From NCBI GenBank assembly GCA_020634565.1, contig JACKBN010000017.1:73773-137772 (forward strand): 64,000 nt of DNA. The letters are read 5' to 3'. Every line of letters begins with the position of its first letter. The first letter of the stretch is position 1. The notes below the pieces were generated by a model. It searched no databases. It saw only the letters and a program-made list of their open reading frames with translations, and was not told the origin of the DNA. The stretch is from Ardenticatenaceae bacterium. Its GTDB lineage: Bacteria; Chloroflexota; Anaerolineae; Promineifilales; Promineifilaceae. Made by a program: the position numbers and the translations under genes. Below are positions 32,291 through 40,277 of the stretch, in pieces.

Positions 32291-33688
32291 TTATGCCGCG
32301 TTTAGCTGGTCTTGCAAATAGCCCAGCAGTTGATCCACACTGACGCGCTCTTGCGCCGTCGTATCCCGATGGCGAACGGTGACGCTGTTCTGCTCCAAGG
32401 TCTCAAAATCAATCGTAATGCAAAACGGCGTGCCGATTTCGTCCTGGTAGTAGTAACGCTTGCCGATGTTGCCCCGATCGTCCCAGGTGGTGGTGTGGTG
32501 CTGCGCCACCAGTTCATAGACAGCCTGGGCTTTTTGCACCAGTTCTGGCTTATTGCGCAAGAGGGGGAATACGGCCGTTTTATACGGCGCTAAATCCGGC
32601 TTAAAACGCAAAACCGTGCGCTTGTTTTCGGCATCGTGCCAGTACGCATCGCACATCAGCATGAGGAAGAGGCGGTTGATGCCCACCGCTGGCTCGATGA
32701 CGTGCGGCACAAACGTCTTGCCGCTGAACGGGTCGGTGTAAGTCAGCTTCGCCCCGGAATGTTCGATGTGCTGCTGCAAATCATAATCCGTGCGGTAAGC
32801 CACGCCCCACAGCTCCTTGAAGCCAAACGGGAAGCGATAATCCAGGTCGTACGTTTCACGACTGTAATGGCTGCGCTCCTTGTCAGAATGCCGCCGCCAG
32901 CGCAGATTTTCCTCGCGCACGCCCAGCGTGTTGGCCACAAAATCCCACATGCGGTTTTGCCAATCCTGGAACAGTTCCTGCCAATCAGTCTGCTCCGGGT
33001 CAAAGAAATATTCAATTTCGGCCTGTTCAAATTCCAGCGTGCGGAAGACAAACTGCCCGGTGGTGATCTCGTTGCGGAAGCTTTTGCCAATCTGGCCAAT
33101 GCCAAACGGCAGCTTTACCCGCGATGAATCCAGCACTTGCCGGAAGTTGGTGAAGATGCCCTGGGCGGTTTCCCCGCGTAAATACACTTTGGACTTTTCA
33201 CCTTCGATAGCGCCAACGGCCGTTTCAAACAAAATATTAAACGCTTTCGGCTCAGTCACGGGATTACCGTCCGGGCTGAGAATCTTGTTTTCGGCAATGA
33301 ACGCCCCCATCGCCGCCACATCTAACTCTTCCACCACCAGTGCAGGCGGATTGGGCTGCTTGGCCAGCCACAGCTCAATCAGATGGTCAGCGCGATACCG
33401 CTTGTGCGTTACCTTGTCTTCCACCAACGGGTCGGTGAAGGAGGCGACGTGCCCGGAGGCCACCCAGGTTTGTGGATGCAGCAAAATCTGTGAATCCAGG
33501 CCGATCATGTCCGCCTTTTTGCGGATCATCTCCTGCCACCATTTGTCCTTGATGTTGCGCAAAAGCTCGGTGCCCAGCGGGCCGTAGTCGTAGGAGCTGG
33601 CCAGGCCGCCGTAAATTTCGGAGGTTTGGTAAACAAAGCCGCGCCGCTTGGCCAGCGCGGTGATGGTGTCTAAAGTGAATTCAGTCAT
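32291..33688 (-). CDS. glyQS: Glycyl-tRNA synthetase (alpha2 type)
   Basis: 465 residues, the usual size of the single-chain class II enzyme. YGGLASSYDYGPLGTELLRNIKDKWW opens the catalytic domain, KSFRNEITTGQFVFRTLEFEQAE is motif 2, and EPAVGINRLFLMLM is motif 3. The anticodon-binding domain fills the last 110 residues. The frame is open far upstream through the leader, but GGGAGAAG before ATG 33688 and the conserved start settle it. A glycine T-box precedes it on the same strand. Confidence 0.95.
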   Translation of the reverse strand: MTEFTLDTITALAKRRGFVYQTSEIYGGLASSYDYGPLGTELLRNIKDKWWQEMIRKKADMIGLDSQILLHPQTWVASGHVASFTDPLVEDKVTHKRYRADHLIELWLAKQPNPPALVVEELDVAAMGAFIAENKILSPDGNPVTEPKAFNILFETAVGAIEGEKSKVYLRGETAQGIFTNFRQVLDSSRVKLPFGIGQIGKSFRNEITTGQFVFRTLEFEQAEIEYFFDPEQTDWQELFQDWQNRMWDFVANTLGVREENLRWRRHSDKERSHYSRETYDLDYRFPFGFKELWGVAYRTDYDLQQHIEHSGAKLTYTDPFSGKTFVPHVIEPAVGINRLFLMLMCDAYWHDAENKRTVLRFKPDLAPYKTAVFPLLRNKPELVQKAQAVYELVAQHHTTTWDDRGNIGKRYYYQDEIGTPFCITIDFETLEQNSVTVRHRDTTAQERVSVDQLLGYLQDQLNAA

Positions 33689-33702
33689 TGTCTTCTCCCT
33701 CG

Positions 33703-33751
33703 TAGCCGCGCATTCTTTGCGCGATTTGGCGCGGTAAGAAACCGCGGCTAC
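33703..33751. repeat. GTAGCCGCGG hairpin between T-box and glyS
   Basis: GTAGCCGCG and CGCGGCTAC arms enclose a second GCGGT/ACCGC hairpin. It resembles a dispersed intergenic palindrome and lies in the leader after the terminator. Confidence 0.5.
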
Positions 33752-33760
33752 TGCATAAAT

Positions 33761-33799
33761 AAAAAAATCCCTGCAACACAATAATTGTGTTGCAGGGAC
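33761..33799 (-). terminator. T-box controlled terminator before glyS
   Basis: On the minus strand GTCCCTGCAACACAAT pairs with ATTGTGTTGCAGGGA, followed by seven Ts. The 5' side of this stem directly follows the T-box sequence, as needed for an antiterminator switch. Confidence 0.9.
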
Positions 33800-33906
33800 G
33801 GCTTTTTCAAGTCGCGGTTCCACCCTGCTTCCGCTTGCCCACATTGGGCTTGCGGCACTTTCTTGGGTTTGCAGCTCCCGCTTGCCAAAGGCGATCATTG
33901 CTGCTA
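33761..33906 (-). ncRNA. Glycine T-box leader of glyS with short stem I
   Basis: On the minus strand AGGGTGGAACCGCG (33813-33826) is the conserved T-box sequence that pairs with the uncharged tRNA acceptor end. Stem III, GCCGCAAGCCC with GGGCAAGCGG, lies just upstream (33831-33855). Further upstream CAGC/GCTG arms (33871-33905) enclose a loop with GGC, a glycine codon, as candidate specifier. Stem I spans only about 35 bases, far shorter than the classic form. Binding of uncharged tRNA-Gly should favour the antiterminator and raise synthetase expression. Confidence 0.85.
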
Positions 33907-33914
33907 GTTTTTTT

Positions 33915-33973
33915 GCCACAGAGGTCACAGAGGGTAAAGAGAAATTCTCTTAAATCTCGGTGTTCTCTGTGGC
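33915..33973. repeat. GCCACAGAG inverted repeat
   Basis: GCCACAGAG and CTCTGTGGC arms enclose more CACAGAGG and CTCTTAAATCTCGG text. It separates aceK from the glyS leader. Confidence 0.6.
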
Positions 33974-33992
33974 TAATTTTACGGCATGGGGG

Positions 33993-35750
33993 TTAGCTGT
34001 CAAGGGTATCGGACGGTTGGGGCAGGCGGTGTTCGTCGAGATACGGCCGTATCGTAATAATCTCCCCCGCCTCAATGCGCTGCTGCGTTTCCCGCCAAAA
34101 ATGCACATCCAGCAAATCGCTGTGGTGCTGCAAAAATGTCTCTTTCACATTGTTGGGCAGCCCCATAAAATGGAGGAACTCTTCAGGAAACACATCCTTT
34201 TCACCAATGTGGAACCAGGGTTCGGCCGCCAGTTCGTCTTCGTAAGTCATCGCCTGAGGAAATTTGCGGAAGTTGCATTCGGTTAACGGCCGTAATTCAT
34301 CATAATCGTAAAAAACAATGCGCTCATGCCGCGTCACGCCAAAATTTTTCAGCAGCATGTCCCCGGCAAAAATGTTGGTTACCGCCAAATCTTTAATCGT
34401 CTGCCCGTAGTCAATAATGGCGCGATTGGCTGCCGCTTCATCCGCCTCCTGCAAAAACAGATCCAGTGGCGTCACCTGCCGCTCTACGTAGCCATGATCA
34501 ACCACCACCAGATTGTTTGCGGCGCTAACCGTGTTGGCCGCCACTTCCAGCAGTTCCGCCAGCAGCTCATCGGTGAAACGCTCACGCTTAAACTGCAAAA
34601 ACTCAAACGATTGGGCATCGATCAGCCGGCCCGCCCGGTCGTGGCGGAAGACCATCTCGTAATTATTAATGACATCCTGGCGCGTCGTTTTCTTGGGCGG
34701 GGCAAAGCGATCTTTGATCAGCTTGAAAACAATATCAAAATCGGGCAGGGTAAACACGATCATCACCATACCCCGCTGCCCTGGCGCAATCTCAAACTGC
34801 GCTTCTGATTGCTTGAGATGGTTCAGCAGGTCGCGGTACAGCTCGGTTTTGCCATGTTTATTGTACCCCAGCGAGATATAAATTTCGGCGATGCGCTTGC
34901 GGGGCAAAATGGAACGAATGAACTGAACGAGGGCAGACGGCCGTTCCACCATCACATGAAAATACGCCCGGGCAAAGCTAAACAAGATGCTCACGCTGTT
35001 TTCGTCTAGCAGCACCGCATCAATAAAGATGCCCTTGCGCCCTTGTAGCAGCACCAGTGCCAGCGGAATCAAGCCCTGCGGCGTGTACATTCGCCCAATC
35101 AAATAGGCGCCCTTTCCCCGGAAGAACAATGATTTCACCACATCAATGCGGTAAACCGAGGTTTGTTGTGCCTGCAAAAAGCAGGCAACCCGCTCACTGA
35201 TTTGGCGGCAATCCTCTGCAAAGTCAGCAAAAGGCACCTGAAGCTGGCAGGCCAACAGGATTTGCGTGGTAGTCTCTTCCAGGTCGTCGGGATAATAAGT
35301 TGTGTACAATGATTGAGGATCAGTTAAAGGCGGCAGGTCAAAATCTGGATCAACAAACTCAATTTGGGCATCCACGCCCACGGTGGTGAAAATGCGGCGC
35401 GTAATCGAGTTGAAGAATGTTTCAGCCAGCTCCCAATCGGCCTTCTCGCCAATCAGCCCAGAATACACAGCCTTCATGCTCACCCACACCATCTTGCGCG
35501 TCAGCCGCTCCCCCAGCAGTTCCTGCACCATCACCACCACGCGATCCACAATTTGGCGGTACAGGTTTAGCCGCTCCAGCGCATCGGCACGTTGGGCGTG
35601 CCAATCTTGCTGCTCAAAACGCTGCTGCGCCTGGCAAGTAATCTCGCGAAAACGGCGGCAGTAGCGAGCATAGCCATCATAAATTTGCCGCGCGGCCAAA
35701 TTGGCCAGTCGGCTGTCAGTTAGACGAGAGGCAGGGGAAATGGGTGGCAT
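33993..35750 (-). CDS. aceK: Isocitrate dehydrogenase kinase/phosphatase
   Basis: 585 residues, near the 578 of E. coli AceK. IAEIYISLGYNKHGKTELYRDLL, with the ATP-site KHGKTELYRDL segment, and VKSLFFRGKGAYLIGR are characteristic. FYDYDELRPLTECNFRKFPQA lies in the kinase-like C-terminal lobe with the metal-binding acidic residues. The enzyme phosphorylates and dephosphorylates isocitrate dehydrogenase to steer carbon into the glyoxylate bypass. AceK is known mainly from Proteobacteria, and no aceA or aceB is nearby here. ATG 35750 is preferred over TTG 35786 because TACAAT ends 6 bases before it. Confidence 0.92.
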   Translation of the reverse strand: MPPISPASRLTDSRLANLAARQIYDGYARYCRRFREITCQAQQRFEQQDWHAQRADALERLNLYRQIVDRVVVMVQELLGERLTRKMVWVSMKAVYSGLIGEKADWELAETFFNSITRRIFTTVGVDAQIEFVDPDFDLPPLTDPQSLYTTYYPDDLEETTTQILLACQLQVPFADFAEDCRQISERVACFLQAQQTSVYRIDVVKSLFFRGKGAYLIGRMYTPQGLIPLALVLLQGRKGIFIDAVLLDENSVSILFSFARAYFHVMVERPSALVQFIRSILPRKRIAEIYISLGYNKHGKTELYRDLLNHLKQSEAQFEIAPGQRGMVMIVFTLPDFDIVFKLIKDRFAPPKKTTRQDVINNYEMVFRHDRAGRLIDAQSFEFLQFKRERFTDELLAELLEVAANTVSAANNLVVVDHGYVERQVTPLDLFLQEADEAAANRAIIDYGQTIKDLAVTNIFAGDMLLKNFGVTRHERIVFYDYDELRPLTECNFRKFPQAMTYEDELAAEPWFHIGEKDVFPEEFLHFMGLPNNVKETFLQHHSDLLDVHFWRETQQRIEAGEIITIRPYLDEHRLPQPSDTLDS

Positions 35751-35756
35751 GCTGGC

Positions 35757-35786
35757 ATTGTAAAAGCAGTCACGCAGATCGGACAA
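35757..35786 (-). promoter_or_regulatory. aceK promoter, leaderless type
   Basis: On the minus strand TTGTCC (35786-35781), an 18-base spacer and TACAAT (35762-35757) end 6 bases before the ATG. The same TTGTCC -35 element occurs at 4809. Confidence 0.5.
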
Positions 35787-35827
35787 GTACTAAAAATCAC
35801 ATTGTTCCGGCAAAAGAGAATTTTGCG

Positions 35828-36925
35828 CTATGTTTTTGCTGGCTCCTTGGTGAGACCCAACATTTTCTTCAACCGCTCGCGCCCTTTGGCAATCTCCAGG
35901 CTGCGCAGCCGCCAGGTTCCCACAATGCCGTAGGGCAAAAAGAGAACGATGGACACATAAATCGCGCCGAGCAAGAAGTTAGCTGCATCGCCAAACCAAC
36001 GGTCCAGGAAGAACTCCAGCAGCCGGAAAACGGCCGCTCCCACCAATGCACCGCTCAACGTCCCTACCCCACCAATCAAAATGATGAGCAGCGCCGAGAC
36101 GGTCCAGCCCAGGCTGGCTACATTGGGGCTGACGATGGGTTGGTGAATGGTGTGGAAGAATCCGGCCAGAACGGCCGTTAATGAAGCCACCACCAGTGCC
36201 ACCAGCTTGAACAAGAAAGTGTTGTAGCCCAGCATCAACGCCCGATCTTCATTCTCACGGATGGCAATGCACACGCGCCCCGTAGGCGAGTCCACAAAAC
36301 GACGGTAAATCAGATACACCAAAAACGTGGTCACCAGCGTCAGCAAATAAAGCTGAAAACGAGCCGTGTTGGTGTTGAGCCACTCAGGGGCAATCACACC
36401 CTGCAACCCCACATCAGCACCGGTCCATTCCACCATTTCAGTGGATTGCACCACAATGTGAAAGACCGACGCTAAGCCCAACGTCACCAGAGCAAAGGTG
36501 ATGCCTTTAACGCGCGGCAGCACCACCCCAAACAGCAGCGCCTGCACCACGGCCACCACAATCAACCCCAAAAGCGTTTGCCCGGCTCCCCAGCCAAAAT
36601 TTTTGAAAGCGATACCGGTAAAGTACGCGCCGGAGGCAAAAAACATGGCATGGCCAAACGAGAGCAGACCCGTCACGCCCAAAATCAAATCATAGCTGAG
36701 GGCGTAAATGGCCAGAATAAACACCTCGATCAGCAAACCCTGCATGAATTTGGCGTTGCCCGCCTCATTGGCCAGCACAGATCCAATAGATTGGCCTTCG
36801 ACCAGGGCCAGCAAAAAGGGAAAGAGGAGCAGAAGTAAGAGCAGGCCCAACAGCCCGCGATTGGCGGCAAACCAGCCAGCCAAACTTGTTTTTTCAGTTG
36901 TGCGGTTGGCTACAGTTGATTGCAT
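35828..36925 (-). CDS. livM: Branched-chain amino acid type ABC permease LivM
   Basis: 365 residues with about ten membrane helices. The family segment YDLILGVTGLLSFGHAMFFASGAY and the later GGVGTLSGALVGAAVF (permease loop that meets the ATPase) are clear. The C-terminus ends with a short charged tail. GCGGAG precedes the ATG. It is the last gene of the livKGFHM-like operon and forms the channel together with LivH. Confidence 0.9.
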   Translation of the reverse strand: MQSTVANRTTEKTSLAGWFAANRGLLGLLLLLLLFPFLLALVEGQSIGSVLANEAGNAKFMQGLLIEVFILAIYALSYDLILGVTGLLSFGHAMFFASGAYFTGIAFKNFGWGAGQTLLGLIVVAVVQALLFGVVLPRVKGITFALVTLGLASVFHIVVQSTEMVEWTGADVGLQGVIAPEWLNTNTARFQLYLLTLVTTFLVYLIYRRFVDSPTGRVCIAIRENEDRALMLGYNTFLFKLVALVVASLTAVLAGFFHTIHQPIVSPNVASLGWTVSALLIILIGGVGTLSGALVGAAVFRLLEFFLDRWFGDAANFLLGAIYVSIVLFLPYGIVGTWRLRSLEIAKGRERLKKMLGLTKEPAKT

Positions 36926-36985
36926 TCAAATTCTCCGCAAAATGCGTAACTGCGTAATTAGATAATTACTCAATTACATTGCTTT

Positions 36986-38542
36986 CTATTCATTCCGCCC
37001 AAATAACCCTTGGGGCAAGATGAGCAAAATAATGACCATCAGCAGCACGGTGGAGGCAGGCACCAGCGGCGGCGATGGCTTGAACGGTTCGGCCAAAAAG
37101 GGCAGATTAATGCCAATCTGGCCATATTTAATGATAAATTGCTGCAACAGCCCCACCAAAATCGCCCCAGCCGCCGCGCCGGGGAAGCTGGTAAGCCCAC
37201 CAATAGCCAGAGCAATCAGGGCCAACAGCAGCAGTCGGGTGCCCATGTCGGTGGATAGGCCGATTGACGGGGCAGCCAGCACGCCACCCAGCGTAGCCAG
37301 CGCCACACCCATGGCAAAGACGAAGGTGAACACCTGGCGCACGTTGATGCCCAGCGCCTCAACCATTTCGCTGTCTTGCACACCGGCGCGAATGATCATG
37401 CCGATGCGGGTGCGCTGCAAAATGAGCCAGACCAGCGCCAACACAATCAGCCCAACCAGGATGATGAACACTTCATTGTAGGTACGAATACGGCCGTCAA
37501 ACAAAATAATCGTTGAGCATTGGTGGGCAATCAAATCGCCAAAGGTAGTTGCCGGGCAGCCATCGCCGCTGCCGTTGAACAGCGCAGCTTTGGGCATGGT
37601 AAATTCCGGGCGCCCCCAGATAGCGCGAACCACCTCAATGACAATAAAGCTCAGCCCCAGGGTGATCATCAGTTGGTAGATGGGACGGTCGTATAACGGC
37701 CGTATCAACACCACCTCAATCAAACCCCCAATTACAAAACCCAGCCCCGTGGCCACGGCCATCGCCACAAAAAAGCGCGCCGTGGTGCTGATATTCAGCA
37801 AAAAGTTGGTGATGTTGGAGTTCACAAAAAATGTGACCAGACCAAGCACCAGCAAAACGGCCGCTGTAATCCACGTACTGCGCGAAATGTAGCGGTTAAC
37901 GGTGCCCGCCTGCTGCCGCAGCCCAAACCCGGCAATTGCCAGCCCCAGCAGCGATCCCCCAATCAACGTGCCGAGCAATCCCAAGGGCCAACCCGCCGCG
38001 GGTGGCATGGTGTTTAGCACCAGGTTGTCCTGGCTTAACGCCAGCGAGTAGGTGATGGGGCTTTCCGCGTACACATCCGGGTTCCAGATGGCCAGGGGGA
38101 AGCGAGCGTAAGCGATCCACAGCAGCCCAGCGCCCAAAATCAGGGCCAGCCAGGGCCAGATACGCGCCTGCTTTTGCAAAAATGGCACCTTTTGAATCCA
38201 GACCCGCCACACCGGCAGCAGCACAAAGCCCACAATCGTCAGCAGCAGCGGGGACAAAATATCCACAAACGTGTCGGGACGCACAAACACCGTCCAGCCC
38301 ACATACGCGCCCACCATAAACATCTCGCCATGTGCCAGATTAAGCACGTCCATCAAGCCCAAAATTAGCGACAAACCCGCAGCCACCAAGAAGGTGATCA
38401 TGCCTACGCTCAGCCCGCGCAAAATGGTGATGACCCAATCTTCGGTTTCCATGCCTTGAACGGCCGTAAAAAACAAAAACGCCAACACCGCCAGCGTAAT
38501 CAACCGCGTCCGGTTTGCCTTTAATGTGCCTAGTACATCCAT
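36986..38542 (-). CDS. livH: Branched-chain amino acid type ABC permease LivH, enlarged
   Basis: 518 residues, about 200 more than usual. The start GLSVGMITFLVAAGLSLILGLMDVLNLAHGEMFMVGAY and the end GLTSFPGAAAGAILVGLLQQFI are standard LivH. Between them lie extra membrane segments and an extracytoplasmic stretch (about residues 90-270) that separates the first helices from the core at MITLGLSFIVIEVVRAIWG. The extra region may hold an added docking site. It follows the LivF gene with an 86-base spacer that carries simple repeats. Confidence 0.88.
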   Translation of the reverse strand: MDVLGTLKANRTRLITLAVLAFLFFTAVQGMETEDWVITILRGLSVGMITFLVAAGLSLILGLMDVLNLAHGEMFMVGAYVGWTVFVRPDTFVDILSPLLLTIVGFVLLPVWRVWIQKVPFLQKQARIWPWLALILGAGLLWIAYARFPLAIWNPDVYAESPITYSLALSQDNLVLNTMPPAAGWPLGLLGTLIGGSLLGLAIAGFGLRQQAGTVNRYISRSTWITAAVLLVLGLVTFFVNSNITNFLLNISTTARFFVAMAVATGLGFVIGGLIEVVLIRPLYDRPIYQLMITLGLSFIVIEVVRAIWGRPEFTMPKAALFNGSGDGCPATTFGDLIAHQCSTIILFDGRIRTYNEVFIILVGLIVLALVWLILQRTRIGMIIRAGVQDSEMVEALGINVRQVFTFVFAMGVALATLGGVLAAPSIGLSTDMGTRLLLLALIALAIGGLTSFPGAAAGAILVGLLQQFIIKYGQIGINLPFLAEPFKPSPPLVPASTVLLMVIILLILPQGLFGRNE

Positions 38543-38628
38543 GTTTTCTCCGTAATCAGTGAACGGTAATTGGTAATTGGTAATTGGCTAACAACTACTC
38601 ACCCGTTCACCTTGTCACCTTGTCATTC

Positions 38629-39333
38629 CTACGCTGCGCCCAAATACCGGTGAATGGTCGCCTTGTCCTGCACCAGATCAGCCATCAGGCCATGCTGTAC
38701 AGAATGTCCTTCGTCAATAATCACATATCGCTGCGCCAGCTTGCTGGCCACCACAAAATTTTGCTCCACCAGCAGCACGGTAGACTGTGCCGAAAGCTGC
38801 TGAATGGCGGCCATCATCTGCTCGATGATTACCGGGGCCAACCCTTCGCTCGGTTCGTCAATGAGCAGCAGTTCGTTATCCGGCACCAGGGCGCGAGCCA
38901 CGGCCAGCATCTGCTGCTGCCCACCCGATAGATTGGTGCCCGGCAGCTTAATCAGCCGCTTCAAATCAGGGAACAGCTCAAAGATGAACTGCTCCTTGCG
39001 CTCAAAATCACCCTTCTTTCGCTCAGCGATGCGCAAATTTTCCAGCACGCTCAAATCACGAAAAATGGCACGATGTTCCGGCACAAAGCCAATGCCCAAT
39101 GCCGCAATGTCAAAGCTGCGTCGTCCCTGAATTGGATGACCCTTGAACAACACAGCCCCTTCGCGCGGCGGCGTCAACCCCAAAATGGATTTAAGCGTGG
39201 TTGTTTTGCCTGCCCCGTTACGCCCCAGCAGCGCCGTAATGCTCCCCTGCGGGACTGTCAGCGACACACCTTCCAAAATATGAAACTGACCAATAAAGGT
39301 GTGAATGTTGGAGACTTCTAAAAGATTTTCCAT
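38629..39333 (-). CDS. livF: Branched-chain amino acid type ABC ATPase LivF
   Basis: 234 residues. Walker A GRNGAGKTTTLKSILGL, signature LSGGQQQMLAVARAL, Walker B LLLIDEPSEGLAP and H-loop VLLVEQNF are all intact. ATG 39333 has TGGA upstream; a TTG three bases earlier is possible. Confidence 0.93.
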   Translation of the reverse strand: MENLLEVSNIHTFIGQFHILEGVSLTVPQGSITALLGRNGAGKTTTLKSILGLTPPREGAVLFKGHPIQGRRSFDIAALGIGFVPEHRAIFRDLSVLENLRIAERKKGDFERKEQFIFELFPDLKRLIKLPGTNLSGGQQQMLAVARALVPDNELLLIDEPSEGLAPVIIEQMMAAIQQLSAQSTVLLVEQNFVVASKLAQRYVIIDEGHSVQHGLMADLVQDKATIHRYLGAA

Positions 39334-39411
39334 CAATGATTCCAGGTTAAATAATTACAAAAGGCTTTCGCCCGTCATGTCCGCCTGCGCGAATGTGACA
39401 GAGCAAGCTTG

Positions 39412-40191
39412 TTAGTTGGCAACGGCCGTATCCTCATACAAATGACCCAAATACGCCGTCTGCACCGTCTCGTTGGCCGAAATTTCCGCCGGGCTGCCCT
39501 CAGCCAACACCGCACCGTGATGCATCACCGTGATCGTGTCCGACACGCTCATCACCACATTCATGTTGTGTTCCACCAACATCACGGTTTTGTGCCCCGC
39601 TTCCTGAATTTTCTGAATGAGGGCCATTAACTCCGGCACCTGCTCCGAAGCCATACCCGCTGTCGGCTCATCCAGCAGCAGAATTTCCGGGTCTGGGGCC
39701 AAAATCATGCCCAGCTCCAGCTTACGCTGCGCGCCATGGGGCAACGTACGCGCGGGCAGCAGCGCCTCATTGACCAGCCCCACCTGCTCCACCACTTCCC
39801 AGGCCCGTGCCTCATACTTGGGAAAAGCACGATACGAGCGAAACAGGCGAAAACTATCTTTGCCCAACGCCTGGGCCGCCAAACGAATGTTTTCCAGCAC
39901 CGTCAGATTCGGAAAGATATTGGTAATCTGGAAAGAACGGCCGATTCCCATGTGCACCGTTTTGTACAGCGGCATATTTGTGATGTCCTTACCCCGCAGC
40001 AGCACCTTGCCGCTGGTAGGCGGAATATTGCCGCTCAGCAAGTTAAAAAACGTTGTTTTCCCCGCCCCATTTGGCCCAATGATGGAATGCAGCGATCCGG
40101 CCTTTACCTGAAGACTCACATCAGCCACGGCCACCAACGCTCCAAATTCCCGTCGGAGATTCTGCGCTTCCAGAATAATTTCGTTTGGCAT
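39412..40191 (-). CDS. livG: Branched-chain amino acid type ABC ATPase LivG
   Basis: 259 residues. Walker A GPNGAGKTTFFNLLSG, signature region LPHGAQRKLELGMIL (a usual LivG variant), Walker B EILLLDEPTAGM and H-loop MLVEHNM are visible. AGGAAAAAGAG precedes the ATG. The 86-base spacer to the binding-protein gene holds a GGTGAAGGGGTGA/TCACCCCTTCA hairpin. Confidence 0.93.
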   Translation of the reverse strand: MPNEIILEAQNLRREFGALVAVADVSLQVKAGSLHSIIGPNGAGKTTFFNLLSGNIPPTSGKVLLRGKDITNMPLYKTVHMGIGRSFQITNIFPNLTVLENIRLAAQALGKDSFRLFRSYRAFPKYEARAWEVVEQVGLVNEALLPARTLPHGAQRKLELGMILAPDPEILLLDEPTAGMASEQVPELMALIQKIQEAGHKTVMLVEHNMNVVMSVSDTITVMHHGAVLAEGSPAEISANETVQTAYLGHLYEDTAVAN

Positions 40192-40200
40192 CTCTTTTTC

Positions 40201-40276
40201 CTGAAGGGGTGAAAGGGTGAACAGGTGAAGGGATGAGTCTTGTCACCCCTTCATCCTGTCACCCCCTCACCTTGTC
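40201..40276. repeat. GGTGAAGGG / CCCTTCACC hairpin in the livK-livG spacer
   Basis: GGGGTGAAAGGGTGAACAGG on one side pairs imperfectly with CCCCTTCATCCTGTCACCCC on the other. It belongs to the family that also lies inside the E2 linker and the STAND gene. Confidence 0.65.
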
Positions 40277-40277
40277 A

